A stretch of 64,000 nt of DNA. It comes from Bipolaris cookei. Lineage: Eukaryota; Ascomycota; Dothideomycetes; Pleosporales; Pleosporaceae. Each line of letters starts with the position of its first letter. The stretch's first letter is position 1. The DNA lies in NCBI GenBank assembly GCA_002286855.1, contig NRSV01000042.1, positions 265,048 to 329,047 of the forward strand. The letters are read 5' to 3'. The position numbers were made by a program, and so were the translations under genes. Shown here piece by piece: positions 45,675 through 58,422 of this stretch. Below the pieces are notes generated by a model, which saw only the letters and a list, made by a program, of their open reading frames with translations, did not search any database and was not told the DNA's origin.

Positions 45675-46347
45675 GCATGGTGGGGATGCGTATGTTAGGT
45701 ATTCTGCAGCTGACTTTGATGAATAATGGTGTCTTCGGAATGATAACTTATATCTTTTACTACTATAGTCATTCTGCTTTCACCCTTGTGCTCAGGCGTT
45801 ATTCTCCATACTTAAATTTAATGAATTCTTTTTATTCATTACATTACGTTCATGTAAGAACTTGAGCAATATAACTACAATTCTAGCTGTATATTACGAT
45901 CGCTCTATAGAGGGATTTCTATGCTTCGCTCAGCTCAACAAGCCGAGCTCCACAAAGCACTTCTTCGCCCTAAGGATCCAGTCTCGTCGCTCACTATAAC
46001 AGATTAGCTAGTAGATATAGTAGCATAAAGATAATAATATATAGCTAGAGATGTATCTTCTCTTAGTACTAGTATGAAGCTGTAGCTATACTACTGCTAA
46101 GCATTCTTTCCCACAATCTCCCATGTATTCTCGAAAGTTAGCTTTTCAACTACATCCCTGAACTCCTCACTTAATAGAGGCCCCTCCTGGTAATGGAAAT
46201 GCCCTTTCTCCATCCACTGAGCATACGCTGCTAGCCACCCAATCACAAACCTTTTCGCTCTTTCCTCGCCCCCCCCCCCCGCCCAAACGACTCGTAAAGA
46301 ACCTCTATCCCCGATGTCTCACTTACTTTCCCCCTATCTGTCTTTTC
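45675..46347. other. AT-rich spacer, start of the transposon-rich compartment
   Basis: Marked drop in coding density and rise in AT from here on. Contains a poly-C run at 46270-46280. Nothing else was recognised. Confidence 0.5.
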
Positions 46348-47205
46348 TTAACTATCATACACGACTTCAAACTTGACTCCCATGTGTTTCTCTGCCAATG
46401 TAACAACCTCATTCCAAGTTCGATTGTCCTCCGAAATGAAGTACCGTTTCTGCCATGTCCCTGGCGGTTTAGCCAGAAGATGTGAAAGGTACTTGCCGGT
46501 TGAGGAAGTATGTGTAAATGACACTGGAACATTCCCAGAGCCAGGAATCGCGGCGTATTTAGCGGACAGGGAGACTGTGATTGGCAGAACTGTCACGTGT
46601 GTGGGGAGTGGAATGTAATATTCCATGAAAACGCCTGGGTGGATAACTGCAAATTCTAGAGAAGCTTGGCCAAGTGCTCCAGTTATTCTTTTGTAACCGG
46701 CTATACGTGGGGCGAGAAAGGGTTTTTTAGCATGTCTGATCAACGAAGTAATTAGCTATGATGCGTATGAGAACTAATGGGGAAGATATTGAACTTGTTA
46801 GTGAAGGGAAAGCCGCTGAATAAGCTGAGTATGAATCTCTTTGTTGTACTCGAACGCTCAGCGGCTTCAATAAGATTCAACTCTTCCGGGAAACCCAAGG
46901 GCCCACTGTAGATTGAGATCACTGCCGAAACTTTATTTTCATCAAGCAAGGTCTTGATTCGGTCGACACTGGTTTAGTTGTTCGTATTGAGAACCCGAAT
47001 CTTATTTTCTTCTTCGAATTTTGGATTCGCCTGTATAACTAAACCTGGGTGAGCATTGGTTGGGCTAGATATCGAAACGAAAGAAAAAAAAACATACCTT
47101 TCGGCTCAGAACAAGGACTTCGTACCTTCCATCTGATTTCAGAGCTTTGATAATAGCACGGCCGAGACCGCCGGCTCCGCCAGCCACTGCAACAATGGTG
47201 GGCAT
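46348..47205 (-). pseudogene. NmrA-like NAD(P)-binding oxidoreductase, broken
   Basis: The start reads MPTIVAVAGGAGGLGRAIIK, a Rossmann nucleotide-binding motif, and a GTATGT...ATACAG intron follows SRK. The second part (SAVISIYSGPLGFPEELNLI, then AAERSSTTKRFILSLFSGFP) and the last exon (RIAGYKRITGALGQASLEFA and YFISEDNRTWNEVVTLAEKH) fit the NmrA/isoflavone-reductase-like family. It has an in-frame TAA after RVLNTNN and a frame break near 46745. Loss of function is likely unless these are sequencing errors. Confidence 0.7.
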
Positions 47206-48649
47206 GATGATGAATGCACTAAGAAGGAGCTCGACGTTATAGAATAATCGGCATAGAATACAGAAGACGCTTGGTGAAATGTTGTTCAGATTGAGAGATA
47301 TGGTTATTTCAGATTTGTCATCACTAATGTGCTCTAATACTTATACCGTAGGTGTGACCTTGGTCCGTTAAAGTTCGACCGGCCGTAAATCAGTCTCTTT
47401 TCCCGTTTAGTTATTTCCGACACTAAGTTTCTCAGAATGTCCTAACAACGTCGCTAGGTTTTCGGTCGACCGATGAAGTCAGAGATAGAATCGCCCAGCA
47501 CCGACAATATGAAGCTCGCTTGAAGCCTTTATTGCTGCTGCAACACCACTCGTAGTGTTTCACTTAATCTGCAACTGAAAATAGTACATATAGATTTAGC
47601 GTACTTATCTTATCGAGTCTATATAGAGAATAACATTGTGCTAGTGGTGATATTTCGTAGTAAAGATGGCTCGATTTCACCGATCGACTGAGAGCTAGGA
47701 TTTCTCCGATAATCAAAATAGATCCGAATGGGAAAGAAGTGTCTAATCAGACGTGCTAATACACCAGAGGTACGCGCGTAGCACGCCTTTTGCGTAATCC
47801 GCCGCTTAGTCTGGATCCCAACCATCTTTGCTTCCACAGTTTCAAACCGTTACTCTTTCCAATACAATCTTCTTCGTTAGTTCTGAATTACAAAATCTGT
47901 GATAAAGCAGGGGGTCGGGTCTCTTCGTCAGTCTATCCGGCGGCATATTGATATCAAACCCTAAGAGTGACCTTGTAAGGACTATCTCGGTTTCTCTCTT
48001 AGCAAAGAAGCGCATAGGACACATATGTTTTCTCAAACTAAAATTGATGTTGTCTCCACAAGAGAAAACGAATTAGATGCGCGCTTATGCACCAATTAAA
48101 CTCAAGTTCATTCGCTGCTTGTGACAACACGATCTCCAGAACCTGAATGTCTATCTACACTGGAACCAGAGGGATGATTGAGATATTCACCTGATACTGG
48201 GCAAAGGAATTTCCCCGAACATACGGCTGAACTGTAAAAACGGTTGCGCCTGGCTCAGTCAAGCATGCTCCATGGCTAGGTTGAGGCTTTCTTGTAGCCA
48301 ATTTTCTTGTCATCTAAGAGCCCCAACCCCATTTCTAGATCCGTTCAGAGCTTTTGGGACCAGCCGGGTAGACTTTAGCATGGGAAGTTAGCGTCCGATA
48401 GCCTTCTTTCGAACCATCCTGTTAGCACATCAACTAGAGCGAGCCTCGGTTCTTGTTGATCGGTTGCGTCGATGGCAAAGAGATCGAGCGCCAAGCCATC
48501 CGAGTTCTCAGCTCGATGTGATCTCCGCAAAAATGGATTACCAGTATTGTGAAGTATCCATCGCTACGATTCCATGGTTTCGGGCCCATCCAAAAGGATC
48601 TGGTGTGTTTTGGTATCGTGAAAGCTTGTGTCAGATGCTCTATTTGACT
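47206..48649. other. AT-rich region with unrecognised ORF fragments
   Basis: Minus-strand fragments at 47619-48036 resemble a broken coding stretch but match no family I know. Confidence 0.4.
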
Positions 48650-50452
48650 TCAACTTTGTTGTCGTCCAGTAAGTCCAGAGGCAAAGGAGAGTCTGGTACA
48701 TTCCTGCCAGTCTCGAAGCTGTGAAAACATTTCAGTGCTTGAGTGTCGCTCTGTATAGTTAAGAAGTGTGTTGGATAGATGTAATGGCGTGCTTGGAAAA
48801 AGGACATTGAACTCGAACAAGAAGGCCACAACGGCTGATGATGAACAATATTGGTTTGCGTCAACGGAGTGACGAAGCTCGGTGTACAAAGAAACCTGAC
48901 GATTCAACACCGGTACTTGTGAGTAGTCATTAAATGACCAGCCAAAGTCCCTGTGCCCCCGGAAGGCGTGCTCTTGATAACAATCTTCCACAAGCATGGA
49001 AAGGAAAGTGTAGAGAAGACACAACTCGACTGCCTTGATATTTGGAGGGTAAAAGAGTAGTTCAATTACTAGGATCTTAGCAAAAGCATCTGGAGGATTC
49101 ATCATTTTCTTCCTAGATGGGGACTGGTACGTTAAGTAGAGATCTTCCCATGCAATCGCTGAGTTTGCGGACCAAAATCGAACGTCTTCTGGAAGCGGTG
49201 TGTGAGCCTCGAATGGTGAGATCTGGGTAGGAATCTTTCGAACAACGGGTCGTTGAGTGCATTGAATAAGATGCTTGAAAGAAGTCCTGAAGCTTCGACG
49301 TCAGCTGCGACTGCATTTAAAGGGCAGTTTCCACGCCTGACCGCTTTAAGGACTCTCATTTTGCCCATTCTCTTCAGGCCTTGTCTCAGCCATGCCTGGT
49401 GTCGCGCACGAGAGTCGCATAGTCTATGTACGCATCTTAAGAGAAGTAGCCAGAATGTCGCAGGGCCTGCAATGCATTAGTAACACAATACAGACGATTA
49501 ATGTTCCAAGGGCACATCTCACCGATGCAACGATCTGGGATGCAACATCGGACTGCTCAGACATTCTCTAATCGCTGCTCCAAAGATTTACTTTAGAGAG
49601 TATTGAAAGCGATTGAATGCAAGACACATCTTGGTATAGATGAGTACCATCCTCAGCCTATTAAGTTATTAAAAATTGAGACTTTTCCATCGTCGCTGTT
49701 AGACCATGCCACTCTTAGCATGTGATATCGCAAGACATTGCAAAGTCTTAGACCGAATTTACGAACTGGTCGAGTTGGCGATGACAATTCGCCTGCAACA
49801 ATCCATGAGATAAGCAAATAGAGACTGCAAGATGAGATGTCGAAGGCTGGAATATGAACAAACTCCAAATCTAAGTTCTGTTCAGGGGTCAGAAAAACTC
49901 TGATGAGTTTGTCTAAAGCGCCCATGGGAGGAAATACCTGAGCCGCCAATAATGCTTGGGGCGAAGTGGATCCTCCACTTATCGCAACGATGATGTCATC
50001 TCTCCATGGAGATGACAGAGTTCCATCAATCACACTGGGATTGAAATGACCTAAAGCATCGTCGGTGAGATCTGAGCTGCGTAGCGGGGTGCATATAACG
50101 GCTTTTGAAGTCGCCAAATAGTCCTCCGAGGTTGCCTTCCAGCTTCTCAGGCTCGCCGCTGGGAACGATTAAGAGCCTCACGAGCACTCCTGCCGCCCGA
50201 ATTTTGCCTATCTGCATTATTTACCTCGTTTTCAGATGAGCTCTCATGATCTTTGCTGAATGAAGTCGAGAGAATGCATGGGACGCCGCGTTTGACACAA
50301 TGTCGGCAAGATTGTAAATTATCACACCGAACCATAGATGTAGCACAAGATTGACAAGCTTGAGAAGCCCTTGGAGCTTGGCGGGCAAGGTTTCTTTTCC
50401 TCCGACTTCTGTTGTCGTCTCGGACTTCGCAAGAAGGAAATCGCCGCTTCAT
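48650..50452 (-). pseudogene. Zn2Cys6 fungal transcription factor, broken
   Basis: The N-terminus starts MKRRFPSCEVRDD and carries a binuclear zinc cluster, CQSCATSMVRC then CRHCVKRGVPC (CX2CX6CX5CX2CX6C). Later segments (PATFWLLLLRCVHRLC, LPEDVRFWSANSAIAWEDLY, MMNPPDAFAKILVIELLFYP) read like the middle region of fungal regulators. The frame shifts near 50160 and near 49235, and a TGA lies upstream of a probable intron (49554-49499). Two or more lesions make a pseudogene likely. Target genes are unknown. Confidence 0.65.
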
Positions 50453-51389
50453 GTTACTGCACCAAAGTCAGGACAAAATTCTAATCGTTGTGTTTTGTGA
50501 ATAAAAGCAAACAGATGACCAATTCTCGACGACTAGTTCAAATGACTAGGACTAATTGGCGAATAGTTGTGTGCAGCAGTGGAAAAGAGAGACTTACCAT
50601 GGCGAGTCTCGGATTCTGGCGGTTGGGCGAGCATGAGCTGGAAGGGACCAAGAGGGCTAGAGCGCACATGAGAAGTAGTTGAACTATGGATCTGCCTATT
50701 CCGAGAGTGCGTACTGTACGTAGACCAACCAATTTCCCCGCATCATCGCTGGTCTTAGCCAGACGCGGGGTAGGTGTGAAGACAACCGGAGTCGGCAATC
50801 ACGACGACGATGGCCTCTGCACTGGGCCGACGGGAACATTGCAGTGAAAACGAGATGGACTGGGTCGTCAATTCCCTGCCAACAAATGCAAAGCAGCCCT
50901 ATAACGAATTATCACTCCGAGGCTGCTTCGTGCTATTACCTCAGATGCCAGATGACAGGATCTGGGAAGGTATTGCAAGTAAACAAATCGTACATTGTGG
51001 AGAGTTGGGTCTCCGCCCTGAAACGAGCAGATTTGGAATGAAAATGCCCAGATCCTTCTAGTCATCAGATCTACTCTCCCGGAGATTAACCACACATCAT
51101 TGACCAAAGTTATGACAGGTGTATTCCTCATTGAATATTGTCAAGGCCTGCGAGCTTGGTACCTAGCATTCATTCGACGTTTTGGCTTGCCCCGTCTCGC
51201 GTCTCGGCCCATATCTCGGCAAACGGAGCTGTGGCCCCGAGTCGCGGCCACAGTCGCCCATGATTCACTGATAGCAGCAATCTAGATGCTCATGTCTATG
51301 CGCCTTAAACACTTCGCTTCAGTCGCTGCCTATTCATCTCTTGTTCCTCCGACGCCACTCTTGCATCAGTAGCCGCTTTGATGATATCG
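50453..51389. other. spacer with no recognised gene
   Basis: Short ORFs at 50810-51061 and 51100-51285 have no recognisable domain. Confidence 0.4.
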
Positions 51390-52170
51390 AGGCCAACAGG
51401 CATATGGCACTTGAAGCCATGACGATTATTGTCAGCCTTGAGTACCGCCTTGCGCCAGAATGTCCTTTCCCAGTTGCTGTTCACCAAGGCCTGCATGTGT
51501 GACAATGGGTGAGTTGCAACGTGCAAGGCCCTGGCTCTTGATGTCAAAATGAATCCAACATGTTTTTGGCCAACACGAAGATTGCCGCAAATAACATTGC
51601 AGTGCACTCCACGGCCTCCATCAAGAAGGGCTTCATCATCAGTACAATTTCTGCAGGCAGAAATCTTACTAATGCGGTAACCTGTCTCAATCACGACCAG
51701 CTGAACCCGGCCCCCATGACTGGTCCATTGCTCAGCGTCCCGCCGCTGCTGCCCTTCCCAGTCATTCCACAAAACTACCGGAGCAACTTCACAAGTGATA
51801 CAGAGAACTCACGATTCTATATCCCGCCTCCTAAGTCGGCGCAAGCTTTTATCGATACGCGTTTCCGTACTAACATCTTTCCTCCAAGTCCCGACGATAA
51901 GCATGAAAAACAGGCCATCTCTAATAGTGATACCATGTACAGCGGCTCACAAATCAAATTTTACTTCACCCCTATGTACCCCTCACTCATTTAGAAGATC
52001 ATGTTGGCAGCTTTCCCGCGTACATTCAAGTATATGGCTTTGACAGCCTTCGAGATGAAGCAGTTACTTAAGCACAGATTCTACAGGACAATGGAACTGC
52101 CGTGCGCCTCAACATATCCTTGAGACTTCTACATAACTTCCAGGAGTTTTCCCCAGCCTTAAGAAGCTAA
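51390..52170 (+). pseudogene. alpha/beta-hydrolase (HSL-like) relic
   Basis: Scattered in-frame pieces match the hormone-sensitive-lipase-like family: VSLEYRLAPECPFPVAVHQG, an eroded nucleophile elbow (STISAGRNLTNAV where the family has GTSAGGNLT), NIFPPSPDD and, near the end, AYIQVYGFDSLRDEAVT and RLLHNFQEFSP. Stops and frame changes interrupt it. The catalytic elbow is changed (no GxSxG). Confidence 0.6.
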
Positions 52171-52479
52171 CAAAACACAAAATACAAGACTCGATTAATG
52201 GTTTGCTTTAGTTACGGCAACAGGTTCAAAGGAAACACTCATGAGTCATAACACGGCATGGTCTGTTATACGCATCCCACGGCTGATAGAGCTGTAGATT
52301 GCGCCATTGTCTGTTAGTCTTCAATTCATAAGTCATGTCTGCCTAATGCATATAAATCCCCTTGTGATCGTGCGGCAGCCGTTCTTTAATTGATTAAATT
52401 TGATTCTGGTAATTCTCAAGTCCTGACACCTTATCTAGTGAAATGACCAGGAAGCGAGAAGGACGAAGGCTAAGGCTTA

Positions 52480-54113
52480 TGTTGCCAGCGGCGGAGACCA
52501 TTACTCAGCTCTCACGTATAGGACCTCGTGCGATAGTCCGCTATCTCGTATTTGCTTTTGGTATAACTTTGAAGTCTCCTTTAGCTCTCTATCGCGAGCT
52601 TTTTGGAGTTGTAGCTGCTCGGCTTCATCCTGTTTCAGGCGCACGCTTCGCGGAGCTTTCTTGGAGACCAGAAAACTGCGCCGCCGCGGTACTCCTCGCA
52701 CTGTTGAAGGTCCATAGTCTTGCTCTTGTCGGTGCGCTTTTCTCTCGCTGCAAGCGCTTGTTGTAGACCTTGATTCTCGTGGTGGAGGAGCTCGTTTTGT
52801 ACTTGTAGAGACAGAGAGAGAGAGAGTAATGAAACCTTAAGCTGCTAGGCTTCAACTTGTGCCCTGTGAGTTACCGCAGCGTCATAATTTTTTCGCAGGT
52901 CTCTCCAGCTATCGCCGTCGCCGTGTTGCTTGGGTTGTGAAGCTTTAACTTGCTTTGAAGTGCGCTTATTAAAGCGCTTTAGTACAGCGTCCGCATCCAT
53001 CGGCCACAATCCTGTAGCTTGAAAATTCTTCTTAATACGCTCTGGCGTCATTGTAGAGCTTCACGCAGGCCAAAAATTCTCGAAGAAGCCGCGTTTGATG
53101 ATCCTTGTGATGTCTTGCGTGCGGTGGAGGTAGCGATCAAGTTCTGCAGAGTAGTACTTCGAAAGAGGCCCGAAGAGCACCACATCAAGCGGCTATAAGC
53201 TGTGGGTTGAATGAGGTGGAAAGAAGGCCAAGGGAATACGATTGCTGTCGCAAAAATCTATGAAATCAGTTGTGAGATGGCTGCCGTGGCCGTCAAGGAT
53301 AAGAAGTCTGTAACTGCGTCGCGCTTTTGGCTTCGTGAAGCACTCAAATACCTGCTCAAGCTACGCCAAACCTACGTCATTATTTCTCCACCCTAACTCT
53401 GAGTTTGAGAAGAAAACCTTGTGTTTACCAGCTTCTACGGCATCCACCCAGCCTGGTTGAATCCCGGAGGAGCCCTGGTACATAAGAGCGGCTGGCGATG
53501 ACTATCTAGAAGCGCATACACAAGCTAGCAGCGTAATCCATTCACGATTGCCATCTTGTACAGCTGCTTTCTGCCCTAATAATTCTTTAGAGAAAACACG
53601 TTTGCCGCGTTTTGCGACATCAACGGCGAAGCCTTTCTCATCCATATTATACGTGTTGCGCTCTTCAACGCCATGCTCTTGCATCTTTAAGTGAAGCATG
53701 TCAAAATATAGATTACATTTAAAATAGCAAGTCAGCTTTATGCCTATCGCGATCGACCCTAAGAGTTCATTTGATGGTAAGCTTGTCGGCATGGCGATGA
53801 AGAAACTGAGTAACCCAGCTATGTGAAACCTCCGACTTCACTATCGTCGTTGCGAAGTTTTGTATCATTTCTCTTGTAGGTGGCAGATCTCTTCTTGCGC
53901 ATATTTCCATGTATAGTACAAGCTCATACTCTTGTTATGGGTTGAGTAACTTTCGCTCGCGCGCCTCCTCGCTGTGGCGCGTTGTGCACCTTTGTGCCGC
54001 CGCGACAGCGTCGTTCGGTCACCATTAAACACTTTTGCGACTTTACGATATGGAGATTTATCTCCAGCTTCACACGATTCCAAATATTCAGTCACTTTCT
54101 GAGTCGAATCCAT
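52480..54113 (-). pseudogene. decayed DDE_1 transposase of a different Tc1/pogo family
   Basis: Minus-strand fragments in order: a psq-like HTH start (MDSTQKVTEYLESCEAGD, DRTTLSRRHKGAQRAT), a DDE part (YNMDEKGFAVDVAKRGKRVF, DGNREWITLLACVCA), and a tail (MTPERIKKNFQATGLWPMDA). Frameshifts and stops interrupt it. Its terminal repeats were not found. Confidence 0.7.
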
Positions 54114-54428
54114 GGCTATGGAGTTATGGCGCGTTGATGTTGAAATGGCTCACAATGTTATGGGTTACGGGTGGCTCGTTGGCCGGAATGGTTCGTTGGG
54201 TGCGTCAAGACGGTAAGGGACACAACTCCGGGGAGTACACGTTGGGAACCAAAGTGTTTGATATGGGGCGGTGGCAAAAAGGAGTAATAATCCTCTCCTG
54301 ACAGAGTGTAATCAATCTGCCAGTCAATCACGGCTCAAAATCTAGTAACGTATAACGTCTGGGATAGGCGAGTTTGCCACGATGCCAAGACCCCACCAAC
54401 TTTGATTATTACTTGACCATTACACGCG

Positions 54429-56061
54429 ATGTCTCAACACCACAACTTGAAAAAACTCTTTAAAAGAATCCCAAATACAGCTTGCATTACAGGCTATCTA
54501 GCGCGACGCGACATTAACACTACGAGAGGCAGTGCGTCTATACAACGTCTCTCATCAAACGCTTAGCAATCGACGTGATACTAAACCTAACTCAATAAGG
54601 CTGCTTGTGACAGAAGAGGAGACGATTTGTGACTATATTCTGGACCTTGACTGGCGAGTATTTAGAGTACGCCTCTACACTGTTAAAGATTTAGCTGATT
54701 CTTTGCTGGCTGCTCGCAACCGTGAGCATGTTGGCCAAAACTGGGCTACGTCCTTTATAAAGCGTTGGCCAGAGCTTCAAACAAAGTTTAATCGAAAGTA
54801 CAATTATATGAGAAGTCTCTGTGAAGATCCTGAGCTTGTACGGGGCTGGTTCCGCCTTGTACAGAATACTAAAGCCAAGTATGGGATCCAGGACGACGAC
54901 ATGTACAATTTTGACGAGACGGGCTTCATGATGGGCATGCACAACGCGTCAGCAGTAGTCAAAGCCTCTGAGCGTCGATCAAAGCCGAAATCCTTATGAC
55001 AGGGCAACCGGGAGTGGGTTACCAGCGTGGTTTGTGTCAGCGCAACTGGCTGGGCAATCCCGCCCTTGATCATCTTTCAAGGCAAGCACCACCTCTCTGC
55101 CTGTTATAAGGAGGATGGGCTGCATCGAGATTGGGTTCTCGCAGTCTCTGAGAATGGCTGGACAGCGAATGAGCTTGGCCTGAAGTGGTTGGAGCACTTT
55201 GACAGGCATACGAAAGAGCGTAGTATTGGGGGCTATCGTCTACTCATTCTTGACGGTCATGAGAGCCACAACTCAATCTAGTTCCAGCAATACTGCAAAG
55301 AGGCAAAGATTGTTACTCTATGCATGCTTCCGCACTCTTCACATCTACTACAGCCACTTGATGTGGGCTGTTTCTCGCCTTTGAAGAGGGCGTATGGGCG
55401 CCAAGCCGAGGAGATGATGCGCAATGGAATCAACCATATGACTAAGATTGAGTTCCTCCCAGCCTTCCGGCAAGCCCATAGCAAGACTATTACAAAGGAC
55501 AATATCTTAGGAGGGTTTTGAGGCGCTGGCTTAGTTCCAAACGACCCAGAGGTGGTGATATCGAAGCTCGACGTCAAGCTACGGACGCCAACACCACCTG
55601 CTACAGAAGATCTGCCCTAGCTGTCGCAAATCCCAAACAATACCCTGGAACTCGGGTTGCAATCGACGCTGATGAAGCAGAGGACTTAGAGGCATATAGA
55701 CAGCTCGCCAACAAGTATGGTGGTTGCTTTTGAAAAGCTGGCCAAAGGCGCTGCGATTATTGCGCACAAGCTGGTGTTGTCGCAAAAGCGCAACGCTGAG
55801 CTTAAAGCAGCTAATGAAGCCGCCACGCGACGAAGATCGCATAAAAGAAAGCGAGTTCAGAAGGAAGGGACTCTAATAGTAGAGGAGGGAGAGCGGTTAG
55901 CAGCTCTAAGGGAGTTTGGGCCGCGTAGTGATGGGAAGAAGGTAAAGAAGAGAGCGCGCGCTGAGGTGGATGAGCCGTCGCAATGGCACTGTAGATGCTG
56001 CGGCGAAAGAGGGCATAATACGCGCATATGTAAGCAATTAGAAGCGATAGATTTTGAATAG
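54429..56061 (+). pseudogene. broken DDE_1 transposase, copy 2
   Basis: Same family as copy 1: long open stretch with YNFDETGFMMGMHN, LLILDGHESHNS, LLQPLDVGCFSPLKRAYG and a C-terminal CRCCGERGHNTRICK knuckle. An early frameshift after the ATG at 54429 and in-frame stops at several places (after SIGxHNSI, GGF and EDLP) inactivate it. Confidence 0.85.
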
Positions 56062-56128
56062 AATAACCCACTACGATTTCTATTTACTTATGTGGCTGTG
56101 TTGTAATAGTCTGTAATAATGTGTTTTA

Positions 56129-57711
56129 TCAGCCAACGGCCAACATCAGTCACCGGCCATCCCCACCAAACCTGATCCGACGTTCTACACCACAACAGCT
56201 ATGACGCAACAACGACGCTCTATACAGACTTCTCGTGAAGGCAGATTAAGTCTCGCATTAGGTTCAATTCAGAAAAAATGTGTTTCTACACCTACTCGTG
56301 CTGCTGCGTTATATACTATCCCTCGCACGACGCTCCAGCGCTGCCTCCAAGGTGCTCTACCTAAGGCAGCCGCTAACGCCCAGAAACGAAAGCTATCTCT
56401 CATTGAGGAGCAGTCGCTTGTTCAGTGGATCCTAGACCTGTTTAAGCTAGTAGAGGAGACGCCAGACGTACGGCATCCTAGACCAGGATATCTATAACTT
56501 TGATGAGACTGGGTTCATGATGGGCGTTGCTGGCACGTCGAAGGTAGTCACAAGTTCTGACAGAGTTGGCAGAGCAGTTCTCATACAGCCAGGCAATCTC
56601 GAGTGGGTTACAGCGATCGAGTGTATTAATGCGTCTGGCCAGCCTCTACCACCATTTTTAATCCTGGCTGGCAAGGCCCACCAAAGTAGCTGGTACTACA
56701 ACCTCCCACTAGACTGGACGGCCGACGAGCTTGGATTTAAGTGGGTGAAGCATTTTAACCAACATACAGCGGCTCGCATAGCTGGGGTATACCGTCTTCT
56801 AATCCTAGACGGCCGTAGTAGCCATGCCACGCCCGAGTTTGACCAGTACTGCGTAGAGAACAAAGATATCACTCTTTGCATGCCACCTCATACGTCGCAC
56901 CTCCTTCAGCTACTTGACGTAAGCTGCTTCTCTCCGTTTAAGCGCGCGTACGGACGTGAGATTGAGGAGCTCGCCCGCCAATGCGTCTATCACGTAGACA
57001 AGATAGACTTCCTTATAATCTATACGCGGGTCCAGCCAATAGTTTTTAGGCAGCAGAATATTCAAGCGGGCTTTCGGGCGACAGACCTTGTCCCTCCTTG
57101 TCCAGATTGTATCCTGTCGTCGCTCATAGTGGCTAGGACACCGTCTCCACCACAGACAACCACAGACGATAACCAAGCAGCACAGCCAGTAGCACAGACA
57201 GAAACACCACATACAGTAGAGCAGCTTCAGTAGAAGGTGCGCTATCTCCAAGAGCGACTACGCAGGCAGCCAGAAAGCCCAACAAGCGTTGCTATACGCC
57301 AGCTTGCTAAATGCGCTCAGCTTGCAATGCAGTCAGCTATGATACTTACTGAGGAGAATAGGAAGCTGCGTCAAGGCAGTGAGCGTCAGCAACGAGAGAG
57401 AGACCAGCGGCGTCAATATATTGCTTCTGGTGGAGTGCTCCAGGTGCAGCAGGCTCAGCAGCTTGCTGCAGAGGCAGAAAGGATGGTCATGGGCACTGAT
57501 CCGAGCCAGGCTGGTGAGCGACGTCAGCGCGCACCGCCGACGTGTACGAAGTGCCACGTTTAAGGACACACTCGCACTTCATATAGAGCTCTATGAACGA
57601 CTATTTTTCTAAATTTTATTAGATTTTATCGCGTTGTTATGGATCAATTGCGCAGAGCGTCGGACCAGGTTTGGTGGGGGTGGCTGGTGACTGATGTTGG
57701 CCTGTGACTGA
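56129..57711 (+). mobile_element. second pogo-type transposon (copy 3) inserted in copy 2
   Basis: TA precedes the left end at 56127 and follows the right end at 57712. The left end TCAGCCAACGGCCAACATCA and the complement of the right end TCAGTCACAGGCCAACATCA pair over about 55 bp. The TIRs differ from copies 1 and 2, so this is another family. Length is 1583 bp. Confidence 0.88.
56201..57563 (+). pseudogene. internally deleted DDE_1 transposase, copy 3
   Basis: The ATG at 56201 begins an HTH part (PRTTLQRCLQGALPKAAANA). A deletion and frame change near 56470-56510 removes the second HTH. The DDE domain is otherwise well kept: YNFDETGFMMGVAG, LLILDGRSSHATPEF and LLQLLDVSCFSPFKRAYG. A TAG after VEQLQ precedes a coiled Gln-rich tail and a short PPTCTKCHV end. 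Confidence 0.8.
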
Positions 57712-57919
57712 TAGAACACATTAGTTGTGATGTTTGATGAGGTCTTGGCATCATAGCAAACTTGCCCGTCTGGCAAACTTGCCCATCCCAGACGTTAGCT
57801 TCTTTACGCCAGCATAGAAAGAATTTGCTGACTCCGAAGCCCGGCCGAGCAAAAACGGGATAGTTCTCGTATATCAAACACTTTGGTCCCCAAGGTGTAG
57901 TCTAGTGCTCATGAGCGTG

Positions 57920-58240
57920 AGTGTACAGGCCTTGTCAGTTGTTAGCTTGCTCGGGTCGGACGCTCTCTTAAATGCCGGCATAATATCCACAATACGGTGG
58001 GTCCACCGTAAGCACGGCACTTGGTTCGGCATCGCCAACTCAGGCTTGTCGCTTGGCGACATCATCTTCCCCATTATGCTCGCGTAGCGGTTCCGCTCTG
58101 TCGATTTCGCTTAGGCTGTTCATGTACTTGGCCTCTTCTTCCTGATCCTAGCCGCTATCGCCAGGGCCACTACCAAGACGCATAACTATACCTCTTACAG
58201 TATTATTCCCCATCATCTGGAGGATCACGTAAGAACCCTC
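57920..58240 (+). pseudogene. MFS monocarboxylate-type transporter relic
   Basis: Reads RKHGTWFGIANSGLSLGDII then FPIMLA, which resembles the cytoplasmic loop and helix of MCH-type transporters, followed after stops by AVHVLGLFFLILAAIARATT. At least two stops and no complete ends. It lies directly beside the outer element end. Confidence 0.5.
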
Positions 58241-58422
58241 GGCCGAGCTATATGTGGGGAAGAGCGATGTCATGGGGTCCTTCCCCGCTTTATGACTGAC
58301 TACACTTATAGTAGGGATGATCTTAAATGATCTACATTAATGCAAGCCCTGTTCGCAAGGTGACAGAATAGTTATAAGGGGATTCTGTGCCACACCAAAG
58401 CTAGTTTCTGTAGAATTTCAAT

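Larger units (their letters stand above)
54355..57795 (+). mobile_element. pogo/Fot1-type transposon copy 2, split by copy 3
   Basis: TA-flanked ends: left ACGTCTGGGATAGGCGAGTT from 54355, right the complement ACGTCTGGGATGGGCAAGTT ending at 57795. CCAAGACCCCACCAA lies inside the left end and CCAAGACCTCATCAA inside the right. Removing the nested element leaves about 1.86 kb, close to copy 1 (1834 bp). It shares its transposase with copy 1. Confidence 0.85.
54238..57897. mobile_element. outer TA-flanked terminal-inverted-repeat element (MITE-like)
   Basis: The left end CACGTTGGGAACCAAAGTGT (after TA at 54236) is matched by the complement of the right end CACTTTGGTCCCCAAGGTG (before TA at 57898). 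About 27 bp pairs with few mismatches and extends into TTTGATAT on both sides. Without the inner insertion, the element itself would be only about 217 bp, with no coding capacity, so it looks like a non-autonomous element. Confidence 0.6.
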
